DNA of 64,000 bases from Setophaga petechia (Eukaryota > Chordata > Aves > Passeriformes > Parulidae), in assembly GCA_024362935.1 (NCBI GenBank), contig JANCRA010000060.1:870501-934500 (forward strand), given 5' to 3'. The translations under genes and the position numbers were made by a program. Of the stretch, positions 1 to 50,051 are shown piece by piece (positions within the stretch are counted from its first letter, which is position 1; every line of letters starts with the position of its first letter). A model generated the notes under the pieces. That model did not search any database. It was not told where the DNA came from and saw only the letters and a list, made by a program, of their open reading frames with translations.

Positions 1-1291
1 AACTACATCTGAGGAGATCTCGTGGTGTGAACCTGTCAGCAGAGGCCCTATGGCTGCCTTGTAGCAGGTGTTGAACCATGCAGAGCTGTTGGTAGGGGCG
101 GTACAGTGGACAGTAGGGGTGTGGAGGAGGGAGGGAACCCAACAAGACCAATGCCATCTGTGAGGGCTCAGAAACAATGCCACAGGACGAGCTGCACAGG
201 GCCAGCACCACCTTTGTGTACCTCTGTAACAGCAGCCCATGAGCCACTTGCAGTGATGTGTCACAAACACCAGTGGTAGTGGCACCACAGGATGCCTTCT
301 TACCCACCCTCTCTGCCCAGCTTCCTAGGACACCCCTTGGATGCTCACCCACCCTGAGGGAACTGAAATAGCCCAATATTAATCTCATTGAACACTTTTC
401 TAAGTGTTCAATGATGTTATTGCTGTGTTCTGCTGTTGCCACTGCCACCATTTACTTCAGGCCAGACAGGGTTGGTTGGAAGCATGTGCTGTACAAGAAA
501 CTTATCTCTGCCTGCAACACATTTAGGGTCTGTAAACTGACCTGCGAACTAGCAGCAAAGCATCATCACCCTGGCCATGAGTCAAACACCAGCTTCCCCA
601 TTCTAAGTGGTGTACATTCACCTACCAAGTGCACAATGCTAGCAGTGAGCCCTCTTCCCCATGCCTGAAGAGAGGCTGGGGCAGAGGAGCCCCACAACCT
701 CTCTGCCTTGCTGAGCCCATGCAGGCACCATTCAGCTCCCACCATAGCAGTCCTGGCATTCTGCAGTTTCAAGGACATTAAATCATTGCCAGGAAGAACA
801 TCTGTTCTCTATCAAAAAGCTCTCATGTAACCTAAGGTCAGAGGGAAAAGGGTTTTCCATTTTTCAGGGAATTCATTAAGTGCTCAGTGACACAGGACTT
901 GGCTTCTGTGGCCCAAGGCAAGAGTGAAGAGCAGAGGTTCATGGCAGCCTTCATCCCACGGTCAGAAGAGAACACAGCTGGTTTGTGGAGGTGTCCCCTC
1001 TCTACTAGAAAATCCCTCATGTTCTCACAGTAGCACCCTGTGCCTCCCTCAGTTGCTATGTGTCAGCACTAGCTCCATTTCTCCATAGAAACCATTTTCT
1101 GCAGCTCCTGGAGAACAGAGCCCTAATGGACATCCCTGCTCACCATGGTGGCTGACTCAGATCTGACCCCCATTACACCTCCTAGACAGCAAAACTGCTG
1201 TCCCAGGGATCCAGTCAACAGAGATGGAAGACAGAACAGAATGGGAGAATCTGTGGATGTGACAGCCTGGTCAGAGAGTGAGAAAACTAGA
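1..1291. other. Sequence with no recognised feature
   Basis: This stretch contains only short chance frames on both strands. I see no splice-flanked conserved exon, RNA gene or clear repeat. It lies beyond the 3' end of the ferlin gene. Confidence 0.4.
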
Positions 1292-1295
1292 TGAG

Positions 1296-1675
1296 TGTGA
1301 CCATGTTCACAGGGATTCTTGGATTGGGGAAGAGACAAGGATCTGACTCCATGTTTCAGAAGGCTTGATTTAATATTTTATAATATATATTACATTAAAA
1401 CTATACTAAAAGAAGAGAAGGTTTCATTAGAAGGCTAGCTAAGAATAGAATAGCAAAGAATGATAGCAAAAGCTTCTGTCTCAGACAGAGAGTCCAAGCC
1501 AGGTGACTGTGATTGGCCATTAACTAAAAACAACTCTGTGAGACCAATCACAGATCCACCTGTTGCATTCCACAGCAGCCGATAACCATTGTTTACATTT
1601 TGTTCCTGAGGCCTCTCAGCTTCTCAGGAGGAAAAATCCTAAGGAAAGGATTTTTCATAAAAGTTGTCTGCGACA
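1296..1675 (-). mobile_element. Solo LTR, same family as 58977-59356
   Basis: On the minus strand this starts TGTCGCAGACA and ends near 1296. It shares the first 30 bases or so, the motif AATCAAGCCTTCTGA near the 3' end, and overall length with the LTR at 58977-59356. The outer flanks GATGAG and GGTAAG agree at four of six positions, so a decayed 6-bp target duplication is possible but not secure. No internal retroviral sequence adjoins it. Confidence 0.65.
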
Positions 1676-1990
1676 GGTAAGTTTTCCCAGAATTGGCTTG
1701 TGAGACTTTAGGGAGTTGAAGATAAACAATGACAACTTCTTATTGTAAACAACTGGCAAGTGTTGTTCTCCTACTCTCGGTTTTCCTGTTTTTCTCAAAG
1801 ATTGTTTATAAGAAAGGCATTTTGTTAATTAGCCAATCAGGTGAAATGTATTGATAATTGACCAGTCTGGTCTATCTGTATTGGAACAGTGTATAAAAAG
1901 AGAGAATTTGAAGTAAAGCGAGATGCTGTGCAAACCAGCCTTCTGGTGAGTCTGTGTCATTTCTTACATAACAGCAACAAGAATCTGCAT
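1676..1990 (+). mobile_element. Possible LTR-like fragment with TATA box
   Basis: The stretch is AT-rich, has TGTATAAAAAGAG near 1890 and then a short downstream segment, in the style of a U3/R junction. It directly follows the LTR at 1296-1675. Ends and target duplications were not found, so this is tentative. Confidence 0.3.
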
Positions 1991-4589
1991 GATCCTAGGT
2001 GGCTGAAGCCTGCTGTTCCTTCTAATAGCCTGTTGCTTCTAAAAACCCAGGAAGCATCACACCATATTAAAGGGGAAAGTACAAACAAACCATCACCAGT
2101 GCAACTGGAAACCCAGATGTTGGTTCTCCCAGGCAGGAAGATGCCATGAAATGCCAGCTCTTCTCCCCACAGGGTGGCTACCAGAGATCCCACACTTTCC
2201 CTGCTGGCAGTCACAAGTTCCTATGACTTAATCTTTTGTACTCTTGCAAACACCCACTCCACTGAGCACAAACGGGCGAAGGTGATGCTACTGGGCTCAG
2301 TAGCCCCTCCAGTGCTTTTTGCAAGTGCAGCAACTGTGAAGGGAAGAGGCAGTGTTGTACCATGCTGTGGGGGAGAACTGTGGGTGGTGCAGTATGGTCA
2401 GAGCTGCTGTCCCTTCTTCATCAGTACCTGCCACTCTGGCATTCTGGCACAGCCTCTCCATGCAGCCCAGAAGCTGGATGCCCCAGTCAGGTTCCCAAGG
2501 CCAAATCAGGAATTTAATGATTAAGAAATTCCTCTGGGTGGGAAAATCTGCCTGGAGTGGAGCTGCCCTCCTGCCCCTGTGTGTCCTGCTGGGATGGCTC
2601 ACTGACACCAGCAACGCAGAGCTCTCAACAGCCTTGTACATCCAGCACCTCACCAGGATTCTTGCACACCTGGATGTAATTTTGGCTCAGAGGGGATAGA
2701 GCACTTTGAAATGTGCTCAGCAATTAGAAAAGTACAACCTGTGAAAAAGCAGTGCAAGCTGAACAGTGATTATTTTATCCAAGGAGAGGTCAGCACTGCT
2801 TTGCAAGGAAGTTTGGCACAATGATGAAGGATCTAGAAACTCAAACTAGAACAGCACTGGAAAACGCAAACATTCTGTATTTACTGGTTACAGGCTCAAA
2901 GGGCTTCTGCACCACTACTGGGGAGCCAGGCAGGGACTGTGCCCTGAGCTGTCATGAAGCACATTTTCTGGATCACACAGAGAATGAAACATGGGTGGGA
3001 GGAATTAGGGACAGCACAGCCTTTGTGGTGCTAGCTCCACTTGTTTGCTTTCCCAAGCTCCAGTGTGCACAATCCTTACCACCCTTACAAAGACCGTGAA
3101 CCCTGCAGAGCAGCAGTTGATTCTGGAGGAATCAAAGAAGGAGAGAACTTCTTCATCAGACACAAACCAAAACTAGTTCCACTCACCTGATCCCAAAGCC
3201 CCTGGCAACCGTGTGAAGAACAAAAATGGGAGACTGGGAGGTTTCGTGTGCAGAGGAAGTGCTGAGGTAGCAGGTCATCTCTGGGGAGTTTGAGAGAGGG
3301 ATCCAGAAGATGCCTCCTTCTGCTCAAGCATCCTTACGGAGGCAGGTATTTCTTTGCACTAGGCCCCAGGCATGTGCAGGTGCACCATATGGGGTCTCAG
3401 TTTCCCAGGGCAGGGTCTGTGCACAGAGCCAGCAGTGCTGCTCACCATGATCTCAAGATCAAGCAAGGTGTCCCTAAGGAAAGGACTCTGCCTTTGCAGT
3501 GTCCTCAGGAAGAAAAATATCTCCTGAGAGAAGCAGAGCCACTGTAGACAAAGACTCTTCTCCATGTCCAAAATTTCACTCCGTGACCTGGTAAAAACCT
3601 GGAATTATAAACAATACAGGGATAGCATTCCCCGCAATTAGCAGGGAGATGTCCATGCCAAGGAATCACAGCACTCCTGAAAAAAGAAACTGCTAGGGCC
3701 AACACCAATTCAGGTCAAAACTAAAGTGGATGAATACTGGCAGATGTGGGAGCTGAGCTGATCCTGGCCTCTGGCCACCTACCAAACTACTCCTCTGAGG
3801 AAGAAGGGGTGATACATCCCAAGCATGGCCAGAATATGGATCTGGCTCCTGGAGGAACCGGTGTGGGCCAGACTGTTCCACTGTGCTTGGTCAGATGTGC
3901 AGATGGGGTCCATGACTTTCAGGCACAACAACAATCAGGCTGGTCTTCTAACACCTTTAATCACATGTGGACAACAGCAACATCCACTGTGAGGCAACAC
4001 AGTGCAATCTGATCCTCCACCATGGTATGATGCAAGCAACAAACATACCATCAGTCTGGGAACTGGAAAGGGCAGGGACTGTGGACAGGGCGGAGAGCAG
4101 CAGCAGGGGAAGAGGACATGGCCAGGAAGCAGAAGGACGTAGCATGGAGGTTTGAATGAGAAGTATGTTACCAGAAGGTGGGAGATAGGCAGCTCCAAGG
4201 TGCTCCAAGAGCTGCCAGCATTAGGGTGCAGCTGCTGTGCATTATGTGCTTGGCACCCTTTATTGCCGCCATGCTTCCCAAACTGCTGAGATCTGCTGGG
4301 ATGAGGCCGGTTCCTCGATGCACCCAGAGGCTCCAGCTGTCCAGATATCCATCCTGGACACCCTGGGGCTGCTCCTGGCAGCATTCACACATTTGTCAAA
4401 GATCTGTGCTGTGGAAGACCCTGCCTCAGCCCTCAGTCTGCCACCCTGCCTGGGTGTGTGAGACCTGTCCTGCCTTCAACCCACAGTGTGGGACCAGTAC
4501 TAGACACAGGTTTCCTGTACAAACATCCCCCCCCTTGCTGTTATCCTCAGCTGACAGGTGCCTGTCACCTGGTGTTATGGGTTCATCCC
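1991..4589. other. Intergenic sequence, nothing recognised
   Basis: Only overlapping chance frames on both strands are seen. No conserved protein segment, repeat end or RNA gene was recognised. Confidence 0.35.
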
Positions 4590-4590
4590 C

Positions 4591-5118
4591 CTAGTTTTGT
4601 TTTAAAAGAAGAGGACTGGGTTTGTGGTGCAGAATGCGTGCCAAACATGGATAGTAAATCGGTTCCTCCTCTACAGGAGGGTCAATGTTTTTCACTGAGG
4701 CTTCCGTGTCGTCCATCAGAGCACTAAGGGCTTCCAAATGGTAAACTTCAGGAGGGGGAGATGAGCTTGAAATTAACTTGAGAACCATGTGTTTGATTAG
4801 TCCAAAAACAATGCTAACAACTACAATAATAATAACTAAAAAACAGTACTAAAAACACAGTTTTCAGAATAGATCCCAACCTGCCCGAGAGTCCCCAGCC
4901 TTTGAACAGTCCACTCAGCCAGTTGTCAGTTTCTCTGCTGATGTCCGAGAGCTTTTGCCAACGTGGTCCATACGTTCGCTTTGGGCTGAGGGACTATGCA
5001 GGAGATCAATGGTGAAATGATCACAAGTAGGATGAGGAGCATGCTCGATCTCATGGCGTCTCGAGGCTACACAGGAACAGTGGGATCTAAACTGGTACAA
5101 GGAACTTAAGACAAACAT
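4591..5118 (-). pseudogene. ERV class II env remnant (TM region and tail)
   Basis: Reading the minus strand, a membrane-proximal segment near 4915-4950 is followed by a long run of hydrophobic, valine- and isoleucine-rich codons (about 4795-4870), a basic cytoplasmic start, and an acidic tail ending near 4591. This is the layout of a retroviral transmembrane subunit C-terminus. The frame changes within the hydrophobic run, and almost all of the surface subunit is missing, so the gene is dead. Identification rests on layout and on its place just after an integrase. Confidence 0.55.
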
Positions 5119-5199
5119 ATATTACAAACTATTCCAGATAGGAGGCTTAAATGGAATTTCCTCCAGAGAACGCGTGCGGCGTTTCCTTCTCCAGGCAGC

Positions 5200-6160
5200 A
5201 TTAGCAACCTGGGGCACTTCTGCAGATTTCTCTGAGACCTTGGGGACATAAAGCCTTACCCATTTGGAAGGAACCCACTTTAAACCAGAGGGGCTGGACA
5301 CACAGGAGTATCCACGTCCCCAAGTAACCAATTTGTAAGGTCCACTGTCTTCCAAGTCTCAGGGTCCTTTACTAAAACCAGAGGCTTTTCTTTCATCAGC
5401 CTATGACTGCTCCCCCCAAAGTGGCATAGGATGTGCGGGTTCAGGCTGTCAAAGGAACAATTCAGAAAACTGATTGTGAACAGCACCCTGGACAACTGGA
5501 CATGGGGAGGTTCCACCTTAAGAACCTGTTGTTGCTGGTCCAGGACTCTTTTAATATCTCGGTGAGTCCTCTCTACAATGGTTTGACCTGTAGGGGAGTA
5601 GGGGATGCCAGTTTTGTGCTCTACTCCCCATTGCTGCAGGAAGCTCCCGAATTCCTTGGATTTGTAGGCAGGCCCATTATCAGTTTTCAACTCCTTGGGG
5701 ATGCCCATGAAAAAAAAAGCCTGTAAGAGCTGCTTAATTGCATCGATAGATGATTCTCCTATGAGGGCAGAAGCATAGACCGCTCCAGAAAAGGTATCTA
5801 CACTAATGTGAACGTATTTCTGCTGTCCAAATGACTGTATGTGTGTAACATCCATTTGCCACAGTTCACAACTGTTCAGCCCCCTAGGGTTTGCTCCTGT
5901 ACTCACTGTAGCGAGTACAGGAGTACATGTTGTTGGCAATTTGGACATGTGTCCACAATCGCTTTGGCCTGTTCTCGAGTGATGTGAAACTGACGAACTA
6001 GGCCAGGTGCATTTTGGTGGAAAAGCTGGTGACTGGTCTTTGCCTGTTCAAAAACATTTGGGAGAGTGGCCATCACTGCAGGTGCAGCAAGAGCATCTCC
6101 TCTTCTGTTGCCTTCAGCGGTAAACCCTGGCAAGTCAGTGTGTGACCTGACGTGCATCAC
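5200..6160 (-). pseudogene. pol: ERV class II (betaretrovirus-like) integrase, degraded
   Basis: The N-terminal zinc-binding region lies in 5903-6160, with HQLFHQNAPGLVRQF and CPNCQQ. The catalytic core lies in 5280-5948: VDTFSG carries the first Asp, TDNGPAY the second, and the downstream Glu region follows SPTGQTIVERTHR. The C-terminal DNA-binding fold has GPYKLVTWGRGY and WVPSKWV, reaching about 5200. These motifs are typical of class II (ERVK/MMTV-like) integrase. The pieces lie in different frames, so at least two frameshifts are present. Its upstream partner is RNase H at 6193-6651. Confidence 0.85.
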
Positions 6161-6192
6161 ATAAAATGGTTGCTCTTGGTGAGTGACTAACT

Positions 6193-6651
6193 TTACAGTT
6201 TTGAGAGCAATTCAAAAAGTGCAATGTTAGACACTTCTTGCCGTATTGCTTGATCTGCCCTGGATACTACTCCTGCCACATATGCAGAATCTGTAATAAG
6301 ATTGAATGGTTCTGAGAACCTTTCAAAAGCCCTAACAACCGCAGCCAATTCAGCAACCTGTGGTGAACCTTCCACCTCAGCAATGTCTGTCTCCCACTGT
6401 TGGGTTTGAGGATCGTTCTAAGTCACGACGGACTTGTGAGACCTCCTGGACGCATCTGTAAAGACAGTCAGAGCCTTTTTTAAAGGTCTTCTACTCTGAG
6501 CACTTCTCAATTTCAGAGTAAATTGAACATCTTGTTCGAACATTTTGTGGGCAGGCCTCTCTGCAATGGTCCATGCGGCTGATGAAAGCAGAGGTGGTGG
6601 GTGACCTGAAGTCCTCCTGCACCTGTTGCACACTGAGATCAGGGCAGCCAT
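6193..6651 (-). pseudogene. pol: ERV class II reverse transcriptase connection and RNase H remnant
   Basis: VFTDASRRSHKSVVT near 6425-6465 is the RNase H entry with its first catalytic Asp, AELAAVVRAFE near 6320-6360 supplies the Glu, and ITDSAYV the next Asp. The frame breaks between 6375 and 6418. The stretch 6480-6651 looks like the end of the connection domain. No palm with its active-site motif, no gag, and no clear LTR were found, so this is a truncated fragment of about 2 kb together with the integrase and env pieces. Confidence 0.75.
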
Positions 6652-6659
6652 GGTGCTGA

Positions 6660-8229
6660 CCAGGAAGGGGAACTGGTATAAATCATGGTCACATTTGGGC
6701 TTGGAGGGGTCTGGGGCAGAGGCCTGGGGTCACTCTGCTGCCAGCAGCAAAGGCAGGACAGAACCTCTTGGCTCGCAAACTCACACCCTGAAGAGACATC
6801 ACCCCACCCTCCTTTCACTTTGTACACACAGACACACACCTGCAGATCCCAGGCACACAGCAGCAATTATAAACTGAAGTATTTTGAGGAAGCCTGCGTG
6901 TCTTGGCTTTATGCCCAGAAAAGTTTGCTGTTACTTTATGGTGAGTCAGTGGGCGGGGTATGGGAGCCTTGGGAGTCGTGGGCTTTGTTCAAAGCCTCAC
7001 TCCGGACTGTGCTGGGTGCCAGGCAGACCAGACATTGATTTGTTGTTTAGCTAGCTTGAGTTTTTTGTTAGCTTAAGCAACAAGTTTCCTTTTCCGCCTT
7101 TCCCTGGCCTGTCAAGACTGCGGCAGGGATCCTCCAGCGGCTTTTGGGTATTTTATCCTGAACTGTTCTCCTTCGTTTTGGTCCGATATCTGATAATCGA
7201 CAGGAGACCGTTGGCCAGGAGCTGCGGGAGCCACTCTGCCAGCCCAGACCTCAGGGAAAGCAGAACCAGCAAGAGAAAGGACACCAAAATCCACCAGCTT
7301 TATCTGCTACGAGGAGACCAATGCCAGCATTTCAACAGGTGGTGTAGTGGGAAATGTGGTTGAGCATGGCTGAAAGAGCCAAGAGGGCTCTCTGGAGGTG
7401 TACACTGGATGTGCTGGAGCGCACTGAGTTTGTTTGAATGGAGCAATCGCTGCTGGGGCTGACTGGCCACTGCTGGAGAGGACCAGGCACTATTTATGAA
7501 GGCAACATCCCACTAAATAGGCCCTGCAGAAAAACGGAGTGATGCAGCACTGTCATAGCCCAGGGCTTTGCTGTAGCCCCAAGCAGGTGTTGCATGACCT
7601 GAGCCCTTTGCAGCCTATTTCACCCCCTCTTTGCCGTTCTGGGGTCCCCACCCCATGGCTGAACTCTAGACTCACTGGGGGAATATCCTGTCTGCCCCAC
7701 ATTGACTTCTGGGTTCATGTCCAGCCAGAGTCCTCACCTGCTTCACATCTACGTGCCTGGCTCTGTCCAGACAGTTTTGTCTGCAAAACATACTCTATTC
7801 CTCCCCCATGACGCAGGCACATTTGCTATAAAACTGCATAGTCAGATAAATTCTTTGGAAAAGCTATGATCCCACTAAGCATCACCTGCACTACTCAGAA
7901 GGAATCTATCCTCCCAAAACCCTGGTTGAAACACCTCCGCTGGGATCCGATCATGTCAGGGCTTGTCTGTGCAGATGACAGGAAACCTGGTGCACCACAA
8001 ACCATGCCAAGAACAATTTATGAATTTATTTTCTCATTTAGTTTGCATCAGCCCAATACGAAACACAGATGCACACTCATGACCCCATGTTGTCCCAGTG
8101 TAGTCCTTGCTGCTGTACTACTCAGGAGGAAGGGCAATAGTGAGGATTGCTGAACCAGGATCATCCTGTACCACACAAAGAAACAGGTTGGCCCCCAGCT
8201 CCAGAAAGAGCTAAAAAACCCAAGCATTG
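6660..8229. other. Intergenic sequence, unresolved
   Basis: No exon or named repeat was recognised. The part at 7040-7330 differs in texture from its surroundings (pyrimidine-rich, then GC-richer) and could be LTR-derived, but I could not define ends or duplications. Confidence 0.3.
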
Positions 8230-8398
8230 GAGAGAGTAGCTAAGGAGTTTTTATTCACAAGGAAAACAAAGCTCACTTCTGCAGGTTTCTGTCTCTCTAG
8301 GCTGTCTCTGCACCTGCAGGTTTTCATCAAACTTTCTCATCTTATCTTGATTCCTGCCACAATCACCCATCCTTGAATAGTTCCCTGCTGAAGAGCAT
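8230..8398 (-). other. 3' untranslated region and poly(A) signal of the ferlin gene
   Basis: AATAAA is present on the minus strand at 8250-8255, about 145 nt after the stop codon. It is the first good signal downstream, so a short 3' UTR ending near 8230 is likely. The exact cleavage site cannot be read from sequence alone. Confidence 0.6.
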
Positions 8399-45679
<37,281 letters not shown>

Positions 45680-46829
45680 GGAGCTGGTGGTGGGCCCTGC
45701 TGCCTCTCGCTCAGCGTGCACCGCCCAAAGTGACTCAACCTCGACTCACCCAGCCGGTCCGGCCAGACACTCCACACCCCAGGGGCCCATGGGTTGGGCA
45801 GCCCCTTCTGAGGGACACAGGGAGGAGGGGAAGCCCTGGCTGTACTGCGTCCCTCCCTCAACCCACCGGGCTGAGCCCCACAGAATGCACCTCTGCTGGC
45901 TAAGAGAGCCCTGGACCACAGGGACCCCCGGGGAGTGGTCCCTGTGGTCTTCTACATACTGTGGTTTTCTACATACTGCAGAAAACAGCAGGGGAAGTGA
46001 AGCCATCACATGGCCATGCTGGTGCTTGGAAGGACATGGACTGCTGAATTCAGAACTGAGAGACACCGTCTGTGAATACAGAGCCTGGCTCTGCTTTCAG
46101 CCCCAGCCCTGCACCATCCCCAGCACAAAATCACAGGTCCTGCAGCTAAAACCCTCCAAAACAAACAGAGCGAGATGGGAAAGGGAAGCTCAGATTGCGA
46201 GGGTTGGGCTCCTCTAACATGAGGAAACAGCACATGCTCAGCAGCCTCCTGAGCAGGGACCTGAGGTGCTACTCAGTGGATGTAGGATGCCAGAGCACTT
46301 TGGGACCGCACACCAGCTGCCAGATCTCTTCAGGGCAGAAACAAGCTTCAAAATCCACAGGCAGTGGGATGGGAGCTTCAGCTGCTCCACAGGGTGCTGG
46401 CAACCTTACAAGGAGGGGTAAGAGGGAGACCTGGGCCACCAGTGCCAGAAGCTGGCTGTGTTCCCTGCTGCAGCCCCCAGGCCTAATCCAGCTCATCCTA
46501 TCTACTCAAGAGCTGATAGAGATGCCAGAGTTCTTTCAAAGCACAAGTTCACACCAGATTAAAGCAGTCGAACCATCATGAGCTGAGCAAATTTTGGAGG
46601 GCATTTCTTCCTCCTGAGCGTCTGCTTCTCCCTCTCAGCACCCAGCACCAAACACTTGTTATTAGAAAGATGTGTGCTAATGTCTTCACAGAGAATTTGA
46701 TGAGTGAAGGTATGGGTGTTAGCTTGAAATGGGTCTTAATGTCTTTACTAACTTTGGTTTGTCGCACAGCCCAGACAGTTTGGCTCCTGAAACAGACAAG
46801 TGGGTCTACAGAAGCCTGAACTTCTGAAC
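45680..46829. other. Sequence upstream of the ferlin start
   Basis: This 1.15 kb must include the ferlin 5' UTR and perhaps its promoter, but no TATA box, CpG-dense block or second gene is obvious. The repeat TTCTACATACTG occurs twice near 45950-45980. Confidence 0.4.
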
Positions 46830-46839
46830 TTTGCTGTAA

Positions 46840-47076
46840 AATGACAGGTTCAAGGGGGAATATGTGGTAGGTGATTCAGGAGGGCTGTACCTTCCTGGTG
46901 CCTCAGCCAATGGGCAAAGGAAAAGGGCAATATGTGGCCGGGAGTTTAGGATAAAAGGAGGCTGCAGCCTGCAAATCCTCGAGAGAGAAAAGTGGACTCT
47001 CTCCCTTTATTGAAATAAAGTTTCAGGACTCTTCTGTCTCCTTTGTGGACACTGGCTTTTCATAGTGTGATTTTCC
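46840..47076 (+). mobile_element. LTR fragment related to 43010-43510
   Basis: It contains CAGCCAATGGGCAAAGG, AGGATAAAAGGAGGCTG, a TTGAAATAAAGTTTC poly(A) signal and GGACTCTTCTGTCTCCTTT, in the same order as in the LTRs at 43010 and 48429. The 5' half is missing or too diverged to see. It lies about 1.2 kb upstream of the ferlin start codon. Confidence 0.65.
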
Positions 47077-47326
47077 ATACACCTCCATCCACACATGCTG
47101 TATAAAGTGCTTTGCAGTAGGCCAGAACAGCTTATTCAGCTCCACAAACACCAAGGAGTGAATCATACCTGTGTAATGCCAGTTGCTTCAAAGCAGGCCC
47201 TGCAGATATTCTCTTTATTCGCCTTTTGCACGAGCACTTCCTGGACCACCTGAAAAGCAGTGCTGGGGGTGGTGGAAGCATGCTGTATGTTGTACATGTT
47301 GGTGAAGGATGTACATGTTGGTGAAG

Positions 47327-47914
47327 TGTTATAAATTATCAAATCGGCAGCCAAATTTATAAGAAAAATTACCAATGATTTATTAGATCATTAACAAAAA
47401 TAGAATTTCAAAAAAAACCACCACAGCCAAGGCAGCGTCAACCCTGGGATCAGAGCTGGGTGAACCTGGATCCAACGGACAAAATGTCAGCGTCTCCCCA
47501 GTGGTTCACACCAACTGCTCCATGCAGCAAGCTTATATACAGTTTATTCTGCCTGAGGCAGAAATGACCGAATGTTCCTTTGTGCCTCTTCACATGTAGA
47601 ACTGGGGTCATACATGTGCAGGAATAGACAAAAGTAAGTCCAGGTGTCTAGATGGATGTCTGAACACTTCAGAAGAGTCTGCATGTGCATGTAGAAGAGT
47701 GGCACCCGGTGCTTGAGTATGGTAGATGCAATCTTCCCAGGTGCAGGTCCTCATGAGTGGCTTAGGCATTCCAGGGAAGTCAGCAATCATGGCCCAGGAA
47801 GGCTTCATTCATACATTTTAACAGACTTGATATTGATATCTTAACGTTGTCCGGGAACTACTTGAATACTCTGCCCCCAGCCAGGGTGGTCAAAGACATA
47901 CCTTGGATTCTACA
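47327..47914 (-). mobile_element. Solo LTR
   Basis: On the minus strand it runs from TGTAGAATCCAAGG to AATTTATAACA, with TGTATATAAGCTTG as TATA box and CTAATAAATC as poly(A) signal, spaced as expected. The end resembles that of the element ending at 50051. A target duplication was not identified. Confidence 0.75.
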
Positions 47915-48428
47915 ATATTTTATACATATATAGCATGAATTATCTCTACCATATACTACATGAAGCAGGCTCCATGTTGTAGGAGGATGCAGCTTTACCA
48001 CTGTCCTAGCTACAGGTGTATTCTACACCCCTCTACTTCATTTCTGGTGAACTGTTGATGATGGATCATTTGCAGGAGCTGCCCAATGCACACCTGACCC
48101 CTCAGGCCTATAAGCCAGGTGTTAAATAAGAAGGAGAGGCAAACCCTGTCACACAGGGCAGAGCTCCTTTTTCTTCACGCCAGTGACTCAACTGAGATAA
48201 CTCCCACCGAGGAAACATCAGCACAGTCACACCCAGATTGTGAGGTGAGAGCCTGAGGGGTCATCTCTGCTAATGGGCCATAAAGGACTCAATGGGACAG
48301 CAGTATGGGCAGCTGCAACACTTAAACTATCAAGGACTCTCAAAATATCCCATGACTCACACACTGTTACCTCATGAATTGTGAAACTCTCCGCCCTGAG
48401 GGAGGTACTGAGCATCCCCACCTGAACC

Positions 48429-48903
48429 TGAAAGGAATGAGAGGGATGTGTCTTTTACAAACTGTGGACCTGTTTGTAGATAAGGCCAGATATCAATAGG
48501 TGAAAAAAACAATGGGAAGAAACATAAATTCCAGAGGAATTCCACCAATTGACACTGTTGTTCACCCAAGCTTTGCTAAATTCTTGGTCTTAGAGAAACA
48601 GAACAGAGATATAAAGAAAAAAGGGGTGGGGGCTTGGGGTTGTGTGGTGTGCACATTGGAAGGGGGTCTGTATTAGGCCATTAGGGGAGTCTGTACTTCT
48701 GAAGTACTTCAGTCAATTGGGAAAAAGAGAGGGAAAATTGGCTGGGAAATCAGGATAAAAAGGAAGCTTCATCCTCCATCATTTTGAGAGACCTTACAGA
48801 AAATGCCCCATTGTCTCCCCCTTCATTCATGAATAAAGCTACAGGACTCCTCTATGTCTTTTTAGGACATAAACCTCTGTATTGTGGATTAATTTTCCTA
48901 ACA
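48429..48903 (+). mobile_element. LTR, second copy of the 43010-43510 family
   Basis: It starts TGAAAGGAATGAG and ends TTTTCCTAACA, like the copy in exon 4's acceptor, and shares the TATA box, the poly(A) signal and the U5 end GGACATAAACCTCTG. A middle portion near 48555-48625 is not shared. The two copies are clearly diverged, so they are separate insertions. Confidence 0.8.
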
Positions 48904-49175
48904 AATATGAGTGTATAAAATCTTTAGGCCTGGGAACTTCTGGCACCACCACTTGATAGATTTAGAGGAGGACCAGAACTTCGACAGGACTGTACCATCA
49001 CCCTGACCAACAGAGTGCCAGGTTGTATTCAGTCGTTGTGGGTTAAAACCACTTTTCTCTGTATTTTTGTATTTATCGTAATCTCTTTAATAAATTTTAA
49101 CTCTGACCTGTAATCTCTCTCAAGGTTGTTGAGTGGGGTTCATTTGACACACCGGTTTTCAAACCAGCACGACCA
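48904..49175 (+). mobile_element. 3' part of another LTR
   Basis: GAGTGTATAAAATC (TATA box) is followed after about 170 bases by CTTTAATAAATTTT (poly(A) signal) and a U5-like stretch ending near AAACCAGCA. The U3 part is absent, apparently cut by the adjoining LTR at 48429-48903. Confidence 0.5.
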
Positions 49176-49330
49176 TGCAACAGCAAAACATGGCAGACTT
49201 GACAGCATTTGGCAAAACTTTTGTGAATCCAAGTGAGTTCATCAGTTTAAAACAGACTGAAAGCTCAATATGCTAACCCCACATCCAGTCATCGGTAGAG
49301 TGGAGTGAGGAGTGCAATTTAGGAAGTTTA

Positions 49331-50051
49331 ATGAGACATCCACACCATCAAATTATGCTGCTGCTGAGTGGATCCAGTATTTGCTCAAAGATAGTCAGAA
49401 GAAAGCACATCCCTATCGTAATATATGTTATGAAATACTTCATGCTTTATAGAGAGGATGTATTTTATAAGATTGTGAAATCCAAACGAGTCTCTGACCA
49501 CAAGCAGCCCAAAGATAGACGTCCACTTGAATTCCGAGATTCCTGAAGGTGGCAGGAGAACAATACTCAGTTACCTTATGAATAGATGTGATCATCGCTA
49601 TCCCGAGTGATCAGAAGACTCAGAAGACGCCCAAGGACAATCATCGCCCTGTTGATACCATCAATCAAGATAGCAGGACTCGCCAGAAAGATACATCTGA
49701 ATACTCGACTTCCCCGGACGTGATTAACACTGGCTATCAACCAGGAAACAGCGACTGTCCAGCTCTGCGCAGTGAAAGAAACTGTCTTGAATATGCAGAG
49801 TTACAAAAGAAACTGGGACTCCTCTGTCTCGGGCATAAAAAACTCTATAAAACAGCCCTGCAAAAAGCAGCACTCGTGAACGGGGGTAGAACTGATGCGA
49901 TAGAGGTCAGATCTAGGTCCACTCAGCGCCAATCCCGGGCTTTACACTGTCTCTTTGGCTGTGGTGGTTTTGAGGACTGTATTTGGGTCACAGAAAAATA
50001 AAATCTTTTCACATTTTTGATAATTTGGCTTTCAATTGATCATTTATAACA
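49331..50051 (+). mobile_element. LTR (start uncertain)
   Basis: A TATA box (CTCTATAAAACAGCC near 49845), a poly(A) signal (AAAAATAAAATC near 49997) and an end CATTTATAACA define an LTR in plus orientation. The end is related to that of the LTR at 47327-47914. The U3 start could not be fixed; the open frame at 49588-50001 across it is a chance frame. Confidence 0.6.

Noticed and set aside
45719..45721. An upstream start adding 14 residues to the ferlin
   Set aside because: The codon is GTG, and the homology to otoferlin begins at the ATG at 45679.
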